NCBI RefSeq assembly: GCF_000719265.1
Contig: NZ_JOFL01000005.1
Location: 124,001 to 188,000 of the forward strand
Reading direction: 5' to 3'
DNA from: Streptomyces roseoverticillatus
GTDB taxonomy: Bacteria > Actinomycetota > Actinomycetes > Streptomycetales > Streptomycetaceae
DNA: 64,000 nucleotides
Positions within the stretch are counted from its first letter, which is position 1, and the number at the start of each line of letters is the position of its first letter. Shown here in pieces: positions 27,769 to 35,902 of the stretch. Made by a program: the position numbers and the translations under genes. Under the pieces are notes generated by a model that made no database searches, was not told where the DNA came from, and worked only from the letters and a program-made list of their open reading frames with translations.

Positions 27769-28507
27769 GGGACTGCTCCTTCCCCCGGTGCATCAGGTAG
27801 CGGACGACCAGGGTGGCCGCGAACAGGCTCATGGCGACGACGAGCATCTGACCGGGCGCGACGGCCAGGGCGAGCAGGGCGCAGCCCAGGGCCAGGAGCG
27901 GCGAGGGGATGTCGCGCCCGGCGCGGAAGGTGTCGATGGCGAGGGCCGTGAACAGGGCGGCCATGCAGAATTCGAGACCGGCCAGGTCGAGGGAGATCAG
28001 GGCGCCGAAAAGGGCGCCGGTGATGCCGCCGAGCACCCAGTAGGACTGCAGGAGGACCTGGATCCACAGGATGCGCCCGCTGGTCAGCGATTCGGCCGGC
28101 CGGGTGGCGGTCAGGGCGTAGGCCTCGTCGGTCAGTGCGTACATGCTGTAGGTCTTCGCGGCCTTTCCCCTGACGCGGTGCAGGGGGAAGGCCGGGCCGT
28201 AGAAGACGTGCCGGAAATTCACCAGGAACGCGGTGACGGCCAGCTGCGGCAGCGACGTCATGGAAAGGATGAGGGCGAGGGCGGGGAACTCCAGCGATGC
28301 GGAGTAGATCATCAGGGAGAACACCGGGGCCCACCACCATTCGAGCCCGGACTGGATGACCAGCAGGCCGAAGGCGAAGCCGAGCGGGACCATGCCGATT
28401 CCCACGGAAATGGTGTCTCTCAGTGCGCCGGCGAGATTCCCCGTCCCCTCGTCCGGGGCCGCGTTGCCGGTGTGCACCTGCCGTATGTCAGGCGACGTCG
28501 TGTCCAT
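27761..28507 (-). CDS. azlC: AzlC-type branched-chain amino-acid exporter subunit
   Basis: 248 aa from ATG 28507; an in-frame upstream ATG (28549) adds 14 residues and is less likely because it overlaps the promoter. Signature 'GMVPLGFAFGLLVIQSGLEWWWAPVFSLMIYS' and 'LVNFRHVFYGPAFPL' with 'TDEAYAL' identify AzlC/BrnF. It forms the exporter with AzlD in the cytoplasmic membrane. Because an amino-acid hydroxylase lies 1 kb away, export of a hydroxylated product is a possibility, though only context supports it. Confidence 0.9.
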   Translation of the reverse strand: MDTTSPDIRQVHTGNAAPDEGTGNLAGALRDTISVGIGMVPLGFAFGLLVIQSGLEWWWAPVFSLMIYSASLEFPALALILSMTSLPQLAVTAFLVNFRHVFYGPAFPLHRVRGKAAKTYSMYALTDEAYALTATRPAESLTSGRILWIQVLLQSYWVLGGITGALFGALISLDLAGLEFCMAALFTALAIDTFRAGRDIPSPLLALGCALLALAVAPGQMLVVAMSLFAATLVVRYLMHRGKEQSRA

Positions 28508-28587
28508 GCGGGCAATATTAGTGCGGATCGGGCGCAGTTTGATTGCCAACTCTTGCTGTCAGGTGATGCGTTGGGCATGATTCCTGC
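28508..28587. promoter_or_regulatory. azlCD / lrp divergent promoter region
   Basis: Eighty bases, AT-richer than the surroundings, between the divergent azlC and Lrp/AsnC genes. On the plus strand TTGCTG and CATGAT with a 17-base spacer sit immediately before the regulator start. On the minus strand TAATAT lies near the azlC end. Lrp-type regulators normally bind such a shared region, repress themselves and activate the exporter when the amino acid accumulates. Confidence 0.5.
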
Positions 28588-29028
28588 ATGGACGATCTGG
28601 ATCGCGCAATCATCATGCACCTGCAGCAGGACGGTCGCCTGACACACAGCCAACTCGCGGAGCGGATCGGCCTGACCCCTTCCCCGGTGCTGCGACGGGT
28701 CAAGCGGCTGGAGCAGGACGGTGTGATCACCGGCTACCGGGCGCGCATCGACCCCGTCGCCGCGGGCCGGAGCTTCGAGGTGATGGTCACCGCGGAGCTC
28801 CGGGTCAACAACCGGGAGAACGTCGAGGCGTTCGAGGAGCGGGTGGCCTCCTTCGATGAGGTCGTCGAGTGCCGGCGCCTCTTCGGGCTGCCCGACTACC
28901 TCATCTGGGTCGCCGTCGCCGACCTGGAGTCCTTCGAGCGCTTCCTGACGGCGAAGCTGATGGACCTGCCGGCCGTCGCCCGGGTCAGCTCCCACTTCAC
29001 CATGCGCGTGGTGAAGCCCCGCGCGTAG
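28588..29028 (+). CDS. Lrp/AsnC family transcriptional regulator
   Basis: 146 aa. N-terminal winged helix ('LDRAIIMHLQQDGRLTHSQLAERIGLTPSPVLRRVKRLEQDG') followed by the RAM ligand-sensing domain ('EVVECRRLFGLPDYLIWVAVADLESFERF'). The length is standard. Divergent location from azlCD makes it the probable activator of that exporter, responding to a branched-chain or related amino acid. It is also the nearest DNA-binding regulator to the biosynthetic genes to its right, which lack one of their own. Confidence 0.92.
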   Translation: MDDLDRAIIMHLQQDGRLTHSQLAERIGLTPSPVLRRVKRLEQDGVITGYRARIDPVAAGRSFEVMVTAELRVNNRENVEAFEERVASFDEVVECRRLFGLPDYLIWVAVADLESFERFLTAKLMDLPAVARVSSHFTMRVVKPRA

Positions 29029-29035
29029 GCGCCGG

Positions 29036-29485
29036 CTACAGGTCGCGCTCCAGCGTGCTCTCGCCCGCGGTGGGCGAGAAGCCCGAGGCGGACCACAGCC
29101 GCACCGCGGCCTCGTTGTCGTCGTGGACGAAGAGGAAGACCCTGCGCACCCCGCGCTCGCGGAACGCCGAGAGCGTGTCCGCGACCAGCTTCCGGGCGAG
29201 CTGCGAGCGGCGGTGCTCGGGGGCGACCACGGCGTGGCTGATCGTGCCGCGCACGCCGAAGCTGCCCGCGATGACGGCGGCGACGACGCGGCCCGCGGTG
29301 TCCCGCATCACCCGGCAGATGTCGGAGGCCTGGGCCAGGTGCTGCCCGAGCAGGCGGTCGTCCTCCCACTCGCAGTAGGCAGTCTGCGGTGCCGCGCGCA
29401 GCAGGCCGATGACATCCGGGATGTCACCGGTCGTCATCGGGTGCGAGGCCGTTTCGACGGTCTCGCGCACTGCCGTGGCGCTCAT
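29036..29485 (-). CDS. GNAT-family acetyltransferase coupled to an amino-acid hydroxylase
   Basis: 149 aa from ATG 29485, overlapping the upstream hydroxylase stop by one base. 'AVVAPEHRRSQLARKLVADTL' is the acetyl-CoA loop and 'NEAAVRLWSASGF' the C-terminal GNAT motif. The tight coupling suggests it acetylates the amine of the hydroxylated amino acid, as a self-protection or tailoring step; the substrate is not shown by sequence. It resembles diaminobutyrate or amino-acid acetyltransferases in size. Confidence 0.82.
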   Translation of the reverse strand: MSATAVRETVETASHPMTTGDIPDVIGLLRAAPQTAYCEWEDDRLLGQHLAQASDICRVMRDTAGRVVAAVIAGSFGVRGTISHAVVAPEHRRSQLARKLVADTLSAFRERGVRRVFLFVHDDNEAAVRLWSASGFSPTAGESTLERDL

Positions 29486-30252
29486 CAGACCACGGTCTCG
29501 TAGGGCGAGCCGGGCAGCGAGAAGGAGATGGCGAGCACGTCCCGCTGTCCCTGCCGGTCGCTCGGTGCGCTGATCGGCGTGACGTGGTGCTTCATCTTCC
29601 GGTCCTCGAAGATCAGCGTGTCCAGCGGGTCGAGGAAGGTGGCCTTCGCCAGCGGCTCCTCCTCCCAGGTGAAGACGGTGCTCTCGCCGCCGTCGATGTC
29701 GATACGGCCGATCAGGTGCAGGCCGGCGAAGGGGTAGCCGTCCGAGTGGATGCCCTCGGGCACGACCTCGTAGGTCTTGCCGGCGTTGACCACGATGCGG
29801 ATCTGGTGGATCTGGCAGATCCATTTCCGCGAGCGGTACTCCTCCTCGATCGGCAGGCTGTCGAAGTCGTACTCCACCAGCGCCTTGAAGAGCGGGTTCC
29901 GGGCGATGGCGGGCTCGACGTCGCCGAAGTGGCGCTCCAGGCCGCCGACGAACGCGTTCATCTCCTCGCTCTGCAGGTACGCGACGTGGCTGCGCGGGGT
30001 CAATTCCCCGGTGGCGGGCACGTAATCGAAGTCGCTGTAGCGGCGGGTGCGGGTGGCGAGCTCGCCGCCGCCGAAGTGCGGGTCGATGTCCAGCCGGTCC
30101 CACGACGCCGCCATCTCGGCGAAGGCTCCGGAGAGCTCGCCGGACAGCCGGAGCTTTCCGGCGGGAATCAGTGCGTACCGCTGCTCGCGCAGTTCTTCGC
30201 GGCAGTCGACACCGATCCGCGCAATGGACTCGGGAACGCTGCTATTCGACAT
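29485..30252 (-). CDS. Fe(II)/2-oxoglutarate amino-acid hydroxylase (2OG-Fe dioxygenase, IDO-like)
   Basis: 255 aa. The core 'ICQIHQIRIVVNAG', 'VPEGIHSDGYPFAGLHLIGR' and 'DIDGGESTVFTWEE' matches the PF10014-type 2OG-Fe dioxygenases, whose characterised members (for example L-isoleucine 4-dioxygenase) hydroxylate free aliphatic amino acids. The iron ligands appear as His169-x-Asp171 and a distal His at 222 or 223. It is divergent from the 14-gene operon and next to AzlCD/Lrp, which fits a branched-chain amino-acid substrate. Assignment to the family is firm; the substrate is inferred. Confidence 0.88.
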   Translation of the reverse strand: MSNSSVPESIARIGVDCREELREQRYALIPAGKLRLSGELSGAFAEMAASWDRLDIDPHFGGGELATRTRRYSDFDYVPATGELTPRSHVAYLQSEEMNAFVGGLERHFGDVEPAIARNPLFKALVEYDFDSLPIEEEYRSRKWICQIHQIRIVVNAGKTYEVVPEGIHSDGYPFAGLHLIGRIDIDGGESTVFTWEEEPLAKATFLDPLDTLIFEDRKMKHHVTPISAPSDRQGQRDVLAISFSLPGSPYETVV

Positions 30253-30811
30253 GACAGTCCTCCCCCGGCGTTGCCCCGCCGGTGGTCATTGAGGGATTCC
30301 CTCTCCTGCATGGGCAAGATCACGGTAGGGGCGGGCCCTCGGACGCCAACAAGATCGTGTCCGTATATTGAGACATGAGGAAAGTGGAATAAACGCGGAT
30401 GTCCCTTTATGTCCACCGGCGTTTGTGACACTGTATTGGCCGGAGTGGCTTGGATCACATGCGCTGAAGAATCGGTTCCGCTTTCGTATCGCGAAAAATT
30501 CCGGGCGGTGCCGGAGTGTTAAGTACTGGGCAAACGCCGCACTGCTGATCCCTTGACAGTGCTGAACCGCTGTCGATACGTTCGCTGGGGAGCGAGGGAA
30601 TTCACCCCCAACGGGGCGCAATAGTGCGCAGGGTATGGGGCCTCGCCGCCGTCGCTGTACGGGGGAATCTTTTCTTCTGCCGGTCCGGGCTGCCCGTTCT
30701 ATGGCCCGGAGTCCCGGCCTTTCCCCTTCTGTTCGTCTGCCCGGGTGGTGCAAGAGCCCGGGAGAGTTCCATTGTTCGTGAACAGCGCACAGGTATGCCG
30801 AGGGGGAATTT
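30253..30811. other. Divergent control region of the biosynthetic cluster
   Basis: 559 bases, clearly AT-richer than flanking coding DNA, between the hydroxylase and the LeuA-like gene. Its right part holds a good promoter (30553-30582) and a ~230-base leader containing a 63-codon open frame. Its left part carries TTCCAC and TATACG-type elements on the minus strand near 30370-30395. A partial inverted repeat (AAACGCGG...CCGGCGTTT, near 30390-30425) could be an operator. No protein-coding gene longer than the leader frame is supportable. Confidence 0.6.
30553..30582 (+). promoter_or_regulatory. Promoter of the 14-gene biosynthetic operon
   Basis: TTGACA (30553-30558), 18-base spacer, TACGTT (30577-30582): a near-consensus housekeeping promoter for a Streptomyces. 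Transcription would start near 30590, giving a ~220-base leader before the LeuA-like gene. Confidence 0.7.
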
Positions 30812-30815
30812 ATGA
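30624..30815 (+). CDS. Possible 63-aa leader peptide coupled to the LeuA-like gene
   Basis: An open frame from GTG 30624 ends at 30815, its stop overlapping the ATG of the LeuA-like gene (ATGA). The peptide has a basic start (VRRVW), a hydrophobic Leu/Pro/Phe/Val-rich centre including 'LPVLWPGVPAFPLLFVC', and a polar tail. It lies in the operon leader, where leu operons often have attenuator peptides. Its own ribosome site is weak, so it may be chance. If translated, it would couple to the first enzyme gene. Confidence 0.3.
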   Translation: MRRVWGLAAVAVRGNLFFCRSGLPVLWPGVPAFPLLFVCPGGARARESSIVREQRTGMPRGNL

Positions 30816-32560
30816 GGGCGTCGTCGTCTGCCGTCGGCCGGCCGGCCGGCCAACCCTGGTGGAATACCCAGCAGCCTTCCGGAATGCCGGTCCACCGTTA
30901 CCGGCGCGCCGCACCGCAGGAACTGCCGGGGCCCGGCACTCCACGCCCGTGGCTCGACCGGCCCCTCGACCGGGCGCCGTTGTGGAGCTCGGTCGACCTG
31001 CGGGACGGCAACCAGGCACTGGCCAACCCGATGGACGGCAAACGCAAGCGGACGATGTTCGACCTGCTGGTCCGCCTGGGTCTGAAGGACATCGAGGTCG
31101 GCTATCCCTCCGCCGCGGAAACCGAGTTCGAGTTCGTCCGCCACCTCGTCACCGGCGGCCACATCCCCGACGACGTCACCATCTCGGTCTTCACCGCGGC
31201 CCGCCCGGACGCCATCGACCGCACCTTCGAGGCGATCCGCGGCGCGGACCGCGCCGTGGTCCACCTCTGCCACGCCACGGCGTGCCTGTGGCGCGAGGTC
31301 GTCTTCCGGATGACGCCGTCCGAGGTGATGAAGCTGGCCCGCGACGGCGCGGAGCGCATGGTGCGGCTGGCCGACCGGGCCGGCGGCGACATCCGCTTCG
31401 AGTACTCGCCCGAGACGTTCAACGTCACCGAGCCCGGCTTCGCCCTGGAGATCGCGAACACCGTCGCCGAGATCGTCGACGCGACGCCGGAACGGCCGCT
31501 GACGCTGAACCTGCCCAGCACCGTCGAGATGCACGCGCCGGACGTCTTCGCCGACCAGATCGCGTGGATGGACCGCCACCTCGACCGGCGGGACGCGATC
31601 ATCCTGTCGGTCCACCCGCACAACGACCGCGGCACCGCGGTCGCCGCCGCCGAGTACGCGCTGGCCGCGGGCGCCGACCGCGTCGAGGGGACGCTCTTCG
31701 GCAACGGCGAGCGCACCGGCAACGTGGACCTGATCACCCTCGCGCTGAACCTCTTCAGCCGCGGCATCGACCCGCAGCTCGACCTCTCCGACCTCCCGGC
31801 GGTCCGCCGGACCGTCGAGGAGTGCACCGAGATGGCGGTCCCGCCCCGCCACCCCTACGCCGGCGACCTCGTCTTCACCGCCTTCTCCGGCACCCACCAG
31901 GACGCCATCGCCAAGGGCCTCGCCCACCTGCGCGACCAGGCCGCGTCGGCCGGCCGCGCGCCCGCGGAACTGCCGTGGGACGTGCCGTACCTGCCGGTCG
32001 ACCCGCAGGACATCGGCCGGAGCTACGAGGCGATCATCCGCGTCAACAGCCAGTCGGGCAAGGGCGGTATCGCGTACGTCCTGCGCAGCGGCTGGGGCCT
32101 CGACCTGCCCGTCGAGCTGCGCGTCGAGTTCGCCGCGGCGGTCCAGCAGGTCACCAACGCGACCGGCGCCGAGCTGGGACCGCAGCGCATCTGGGACGCC
32201 TTCCGCGCCCAGTACTGCGACCCGGGCGCCTGGGCCGGCTTCACGGCGCCCGGCGCGGCCACCGGCAGCGCCCCCGGCGACGCGGCGGACGCCCTGCTGG
32301 CCGCGGCCCGCGAGCGCGGCGTGTACGCCGAGACGGACCGGCTGGACCACGACGGCGCCGGGCCCGCCACCGGCGCCGCGCACGCCTGCTACGCCCGGAT
32401 CCTCGTCGAGGACCGGCCCGTGTGGGGCGTCGGCCTGGGCGGGACGGACCAAGGCGCCGCCGTGAACGCGGTGTTGTCGGCCCTGCACCGCAGCGGGGCC
32501 CGCCCCCAGGACAGCGCGCCCGAGCCGCAGCCGGCCGGGCCCAAGGAAGGAACCCGATGA
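30812..32560 (+). CDS. 2-isopropylmalate synthase homologue with a halved regulatory domain
   Basis: 582 aa from ATG 30812 (GAGGGGG upstream). The TIM-barrel has the catalytic 'DLRDGNQAL', 'LSVHPHNDRGTAVAAAE' (metal His pair) and 'GNGERTGNVDL'; the linker retains 'SGTHQDAIAKG' and 'DIGRSYEAIIRVNSQSGKGG'. The C-terminal LeuA dimerisation/regulatory domain keeps only the second repeat ('ARILVEDRPVWGVGLGG'); the first repeat is missing. Compared by memory with the Mycobacterium enzyme, two substrate-pocket positions (Leu143, Tyr169) appear as Phe and Cys. It probably condenses an acyl-CoA with a 2-oxo acid other than ketoisovalerate, without leucine feedback. No leuB/C/D gene is near, so it is not primary leucine synthesis. 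Confidence 0.88.
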   Translation: MRASSSAVGRPAGQPWWNTQQPSGMPVHRYRRAAPQELPGPGTPRPWLDRPLDRAPLWSSVDLRDGNQALANPMDGKRKRTMFDLLVRLGLKDIEVGYPSAAETEFEFVRHLVTGGHIPDDVTISVFTAARPDAIDRTFEAIRGADRAVVHLCHATACLWREVVFRMTPSEVMKLARDGAERMVRLADRAGGDIRFEYSPETFNVTEPGFALEIANTVAEIVDATPERPLTLNLPSTVEMHAPDVFADQIAWMDRHLDRRDAIILSVHPHNDRGTAVAAAEYALAAGADRVEGTLFGNGERTGNVDLITLALNLFSRGIDPQLDLSDLPAVRRTVEECTEMAVPPRHPYAGDLVFTAFSGTHQDAIAKGLAHLRDQAASAGRAPAELPWDVPYLPVDPQDIGRSYEAIIRVNSQSGKGGIAYVLRSGWGLDLPVELRVEFAAAVQQVTNATGAELGPQRIWDAFRAQYCDPGAWAGFTAPGAATGSAPGDAADALLAAARERGVYAETDRLDHDGAGPATGAAHACYARILVEDRPVWGVGLGGTDQGAAVNAVLSALHRSGARPQDSAPEPQPAGPKEGTR

Positions 32561-33090
32561 GCGACCAGGCGCTGCCGGCCTACGTCGAGCTGGAGCCCGG
32601 CCGGTTCCGCGAGGACACGGGCCTGGCCTACGAGGACTACGTCGTCGGCCACGTCTTCGAGCACCGCCCCGGCCGCACGATCACCACGACGGACAACATC
32701 TGGAGCTCGCTGCTCTGCCTCAACCTGCACCCGCTCCACATCGACGACGTCTACGCCTCGGGGACGCAGTTCAAGAAGCTGCTCGTGTCCAGCCTGGTGA
32801 CGTTCGGGATCGTGAACGGCATGACGGTCAAGACCATCAGCCAGCGGGCCGTCGCCAACCTCGGCTGGGACAAGGTGCGGCTCAGCGCCCCCGTCTTCGT
32901 AGGGGACACCCTCTACGCCGAGACCACGATCACCGGCAAGCGGCCGTCCTCCTCCCGGCCCGGCGAGGGCATCGTCACCGTCCACACCGTGGGCCGCAAC
33001 CAGGACGGGGTCCAGGTCATCGAGTTCGACCGCACCGTCCTGGCGGCCATGCGCCAACCGGGCACCCCGGCCACCGACCCCCAGTCCTGA
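32557..33090 (+). CDS. MaoC-like (hot-dog) enoyl-/mesaconyl-CoA hydratase
   Basis: 177 aa, start overlapping the LeuA-like stop (ATGA). 'HPLHIDDVYASGTQFKKLLVSSLVTFGIVNGM' carries the hydratase His/Asp signature in the position of the MaoC active site, and 'LGWDKVRLSAPVFVGDTLYAETTITGKRPSSSRPGEG' is the typical C-terminal half. Members hydrate or dehydrate acyl-CoA thioesters. Close to a CitE/HpcH-type lyase this resembles mesaconyl-/methylmalyl-CoA pairs, so hydroxyacyl-CoA dehydration is the likely step. Confidence 0.85.
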   Translation: MSDQALPAYVELEPGRFREDTGLAYEDYVVGHVFEHRPGRTITTTDNIWSSLLCLNLHPLHIDDVYASGTQFKKLLVSSLVTFGIVNGMTVKTISQRAVANLGWDKVRLSAPVFVGDTLYAETTITGKRPSSSRPGEGIVTVHTVGRNQDGVQVIEFDRTVLAAMRQPGTPATDPQS

Positions 33091-33104
33091 GACAGGAGAC
33101 GCCC

Positions 33105-34058
33105 ATGACCGTCCTACCGGTGATCAACCTGGAAGACGCCCTCGACGGGAACGAGGAGAAGGTCGCCGACGAGATCTCCCGGGCCTGCACCGAGGTCGGC
33201 TTCTTCATCGTCCGCGGCCACGGAATCGACAAGAAGGTCTTCGACGACGCCTACGAGCTCTCCCTCGGCTTCTTCGGCCGGCCCGCGGCCGAGAAGGACG
33301 CCCTGCCGATGCGCACGAGCACGGCCCGCGGCGACAACGACTACAGCCCCTACGGCTACAGCGCGCTGCTGTCGGAGAACGCCTACGCCTACACCGGCAA
33401 GCAGGGCATGCCCGCCGACTACGTCGAGAAGTTCAGCGCCGGGCGCCTCGTCCTCGACGACGCCGAGGACCTGCCCTTCCCCGCCGACGCGTCCGGGAGC
33501 GCGCTGCGCGCCGCGCTGAAGGCCTACTTCGCCGCCTGCGAGACCGTCTCCGCGCGGGTGACCGAGCTGCTGACCATCGCCCTGGAACTGCCGCGCGACT
33601 TCTTCGCCACCCGCACGGACCGCTCCAACGACTCGCTGCGCTCGCAGTACTACCCGGGCGTGCAGCGGGAGTTCCTCAACGACCAGGGCATGGGCGAGCA
33701 CACCGACGGCACGCTCATCACCCTGCTCACCGAGGACGGCCCCGGCCTCCAGCTGCGCGACCTGTCCGGCAACTGGATCGACGTGGACGTCCCCGAGCGC
33801 GACCACTTCATCGTCAACATCGGCGACCTCATGGCGCGCTGGTCCAACGACGAGTACGTCTCGACGCCGCACCGCGTGCGGCTCGTGGACCGCCCGCGCC
33901 AGTCGATCGTCTTCTTCAAGCTGGCCAACGACGACGCGGTCATCGAGGCCTTCCCGAAGTTCACCCGGGAGCGCCCCGCCAAGTACGAGCCCATCCGCTA
34001 CGAGACGTTCTCGCTGCAGAAGATGGACGCGCTCTTCGGACGGGAGGCCCGCTCGTGA
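33105..34058 (+). CDS. Isopenicillin-N-synthase-type Fe(II) oxygenase
   Basis: 317 aa (AGGAGA upstream of ATG 33105). N-terminal DIOX_N region ('ISRACTEVGFFIVRGHGID') and C-terminal 2OG-FeII_Oxy core: iron ligands His199-x-Asp201 in 'GEHTDGTLITLL' and His256 in 'STPHRVRL', with the Arg265-x-Ser267 cosubstrate motif in 'RPRQSIVFF'. The RxS motif predicts 2-oxoglutarate use or, as in IPNS, direct substrate carboxylate binding. It could hydroxylate, desaturate or cyclise an intermediate. It overlaps the next gene by 4 bases (GTGA). Confidence 0.9.
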   Translation: MTVLPVINLEDALDGNEEKVADEISRACTEVGFFIVRGHGIDKKVFDDAYELSLGFFGRPAAEKDALPMRTSTARGDNDYSPYGYSALLSENAYAYTGKQGMPADYVEKFSAGRLVLDDAEDLPFPADASGSALRAALKAYFAACETVSARVTELLTIALELPRDFFATRTDRSNDSLRSQYYPGVQREFLNDQGMGEHTDGTLITLLTEDGPGLQLRDLSGNWIDVDVPERDHFIVNIGDLMARWSNDEYVSTPHRVRLVDRPRQSIVFFKLANDDAVIEAFPKFTRERPAKYEPIRYETFSLQKMDALFGREARS

Positions 34059-34903
34059 AGGTCGACCCGTGCCTGTTCTACGTGCCCGCGTCACGCGTGG
34101 ACACCCTGCTCAAGAACGTGCCCCGGGACTCGATCGCGCTCGTCCTCGACCTGGAGGACTCCGTCCCCAAGGACGCCAAGCCCACCGCCCGCGAGCAGCT
34201 CGGCACCGTCGACCTGACCGGGACGGGGCTCACCGGCGTCTCCATGCGCATCAACAGCATCGAGACCCCGGACGGCCTGCTCGACATCCAGACCATCCTG
34301 GCCCTCGGCGGGCGGATCGGCGGCCTCCCCCTGCAGACGGTGCTGGTGCCCAAGGTCGCCTCCGGCCGCGACGTCGCCATCTACCGGTCGCTGCTGTCCC
34401 GCCTGGACGACCCGCCCGAGATCTGCAGCTTCATCGAGACCCTGGACGCCGTCGAGAACGCCTTCGACATCGCCGCGGCCAGCGAGGGACTCTGCTTCGG
34501 GCAGGCCGACCTGGTCGCGGAGATGTGGGCCCAGGACGAGGCCTACCTCGCCCACGCCCGGTCCCGGATGTGCGTGGCCGCCTCCCGCTACGGCCTGCCG
34601 GTCATCGACACCAACTCCTTCGAGCTGTGGGACATGGACCTGGTCCGGGCCCAGTGCGAGGCCTCGAAGCAGTGCGGCTTCACCGGCAAGGCCGCCATCC
34701 ACCCCAAGCAGGTCGACACGATCGTCGGGACGTTCAGCGTCCCCGCGGCGGAGCTGGACGACTACCGGCAGACGATCAAGGACTACGAGGCGAACGAACG
34801 CGGCTTCGCCGTCAGCAAGGACAGGGTGCTCGCGCCGCCCTTCGTCCTGCGGGCCCGGCGCATGCTCGAGCTGCACGACGGCATCGCCCGCCCGATCCGC
34901 TGA
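34055..34903 (+). CDS. CitE/HpcH-HpaI-type lyase or aldolase
   Basis: 282 aa from GTG 34055, coupled to the oxygenase. 'ALVLDLEDSVPKDAK', 'LVPKVASGRDV', 'SFIETLDAVENAFDIA' (metal Glu) and 'CFGQADLVAEM' (metal Asp), ending 'GFTGKAAIHPKQV', define the CitE/malyl-CoA-lyase family. These enzymes reversibly cleave or form beta-hydroxyacyl-CoAs from a 2-oxo acid and an acyl-CoA. In the ketomemicin pathway (recalled) an enzyme of this type condenses an aryl-pyruvate with a malonyl-type thioester, so a condensing direction is possible here. Confidence 0.88.
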   Translation: MKVDPCLFYVPASRVDTLLKNVPRDSIALVLDLEDSVPKDAKPTAREQLGTVDLTGTGLTGVSMRINSIETPDGLLDIQTILALGGRIGGLPLQTVLVPKVASGRDVAIYRSLLSRLDDPPEICSFIETLDAVENAFDIAAASEGLCFGQADLVAEMWAQDEAYLAHARSRMCVAASRYGLPVIDTNSFELWDMDLVRAQCEASKQCGFTGKAAIHPKQVDTIVGTFSVPAAELDDYRQTIKDYEANERGFAVSKDRVLAPPFVLRARRMLELHDGIARPIR

Positions 34904-34964
34904 CCCACCGAACCTACGCCGGCCCCGGCCCCGTACGGCCGGACCGGCACCCGTGGAGGACATT

Positions 34965-35894
34965 GTGAGCACCCCGATGACGGACGTCGCGAACCAGGCC
35001 ATGGTCGACGTCTCCGCCTACCCCGTCGAGCTGGCCGGCGGCCGCTTCGCCGGCGTCCCCGACGAGCTCGTCGCCCGCCTGGTGGAGCTCGTCGCCGACG
35101 GCGCCGGCCTGGCCGTCTGCCACGGCGCGAGCGCCCTGCTCGCCCGGCACGGCCTGGACATCCGCAACGAGGCCGACGCCGCCGCCGTACGCGACTACCT
35201 CGAGGCCGTCTTCCGCGCCTTCGCCACCGCGGTCGACCCCTCCACGTACTCGCCGCTGCCCATGGGCTACGACCAGGTCGCCAGCATGGACGTGGACGGC
35301 TTCAACAAGAACACCAGCTTCACGCCCAACTCCGACCACACCGAGTCGCGCGAGTTCCTGACCACCAAGTGCGTCCACTTCGACTCCGCCACGACGTTCA
35401 TCGGCAACGTCTACGGCCCCTACACGAACATCGACGGCGGCCTGCCGATCGTCTGCGACACCCGCGCGTACTGCCGCGAGAACGGTGTCGACCCGGCCGA
35501 CCTGATCGAGCTCATGCCGCACAGCTACAACGTCGCGGTCAGGCAGGAGCACACCGAGGCCGTCCTCGCCCGCCACGCCGTCGCCCTGGACGTCGACCTC
35601 AAGGGCGACATGGTCATGGTCGTCCTCAACAACGAGGTTGACGGCGGCCTGGCCCACGCCGGCTCGACGCCGCGCCTCGCCGACCCGGCACAGCCCGGAA
35701 AGCGGCCGCTGCGCCACATCGAGCTGCAGTTCACCGACGGCGAGAACCTCAACAACTGGTACCGCCACTACCGCCTGGACATCCCCGAGGTGAAGGTCAA
35801 GGTGCCGGACCTGGACACCCCGGACCACAACCGCTACCACCGTGGTGTGGACACCGCCCTCGCGGCCCAGAGCCCCGCCGCGTCCGGCAAGTGA
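34965..35894 (+). CDS. Unrecognised protein with a possible HxD...H...R Fe(II)/2OG site
   Basis: 309 aa from GTG 34965, chosen because GGAGG precedes it; GTG 34953 and ATG 34977 are alternatives. I do not recognise the family. Visible features are 'CVHFDSATTFIGNVYGPY' (His138-x-Asp140), 'LNNEVDGGLAHAGST' (His231) and 'PLRHIELQF' (Arg250), a spacing compatible with a double-stranded beta-helix oxygenase; the C-terminus is hydrophilic. Position between a CitE-like lyase and a hydrolase inside the operon makes a tailoring or ring-forming oxidation plausible. It could instead be a cupin-like non-oxidative metalloenzyme. Confidence 0.6.
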   Translation: MSTPMTDVANQAMVDVSAYPVELAGGRFAGVPDELVARLVELVADGAGLAVCHGASALLARHGLDIRNEADAAAVRDYLEAVFRAFATAVDPSTYSPLPMGYDQVASMDVDGFNKNTSFTPNSDHTESREFLTTKCVHFDSATTFIGNVYGPYTNIDGGLPIVCDTRAYCRENGVDPADLIELMPHSYNVAVRQEHTEAVLARHAVALDVDLKGDMVMVVLNNEVDGGLAHAGSTPRLADPAQPGKRPLRHIELQFTDGENLNNWYRHYRLDIPEVKVKVPDLDTPDHNRYHRGVDTALAAQSPAASGK

Positions 35895-35902
35895 GGCACG
35901 TC

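Noticed and set aside
30602..32488. 628-codon minus-strand frame opposite the LeuA-like gene
   Set aside because: Antisense shadow; the plus strand is conserved LeuA sequence.
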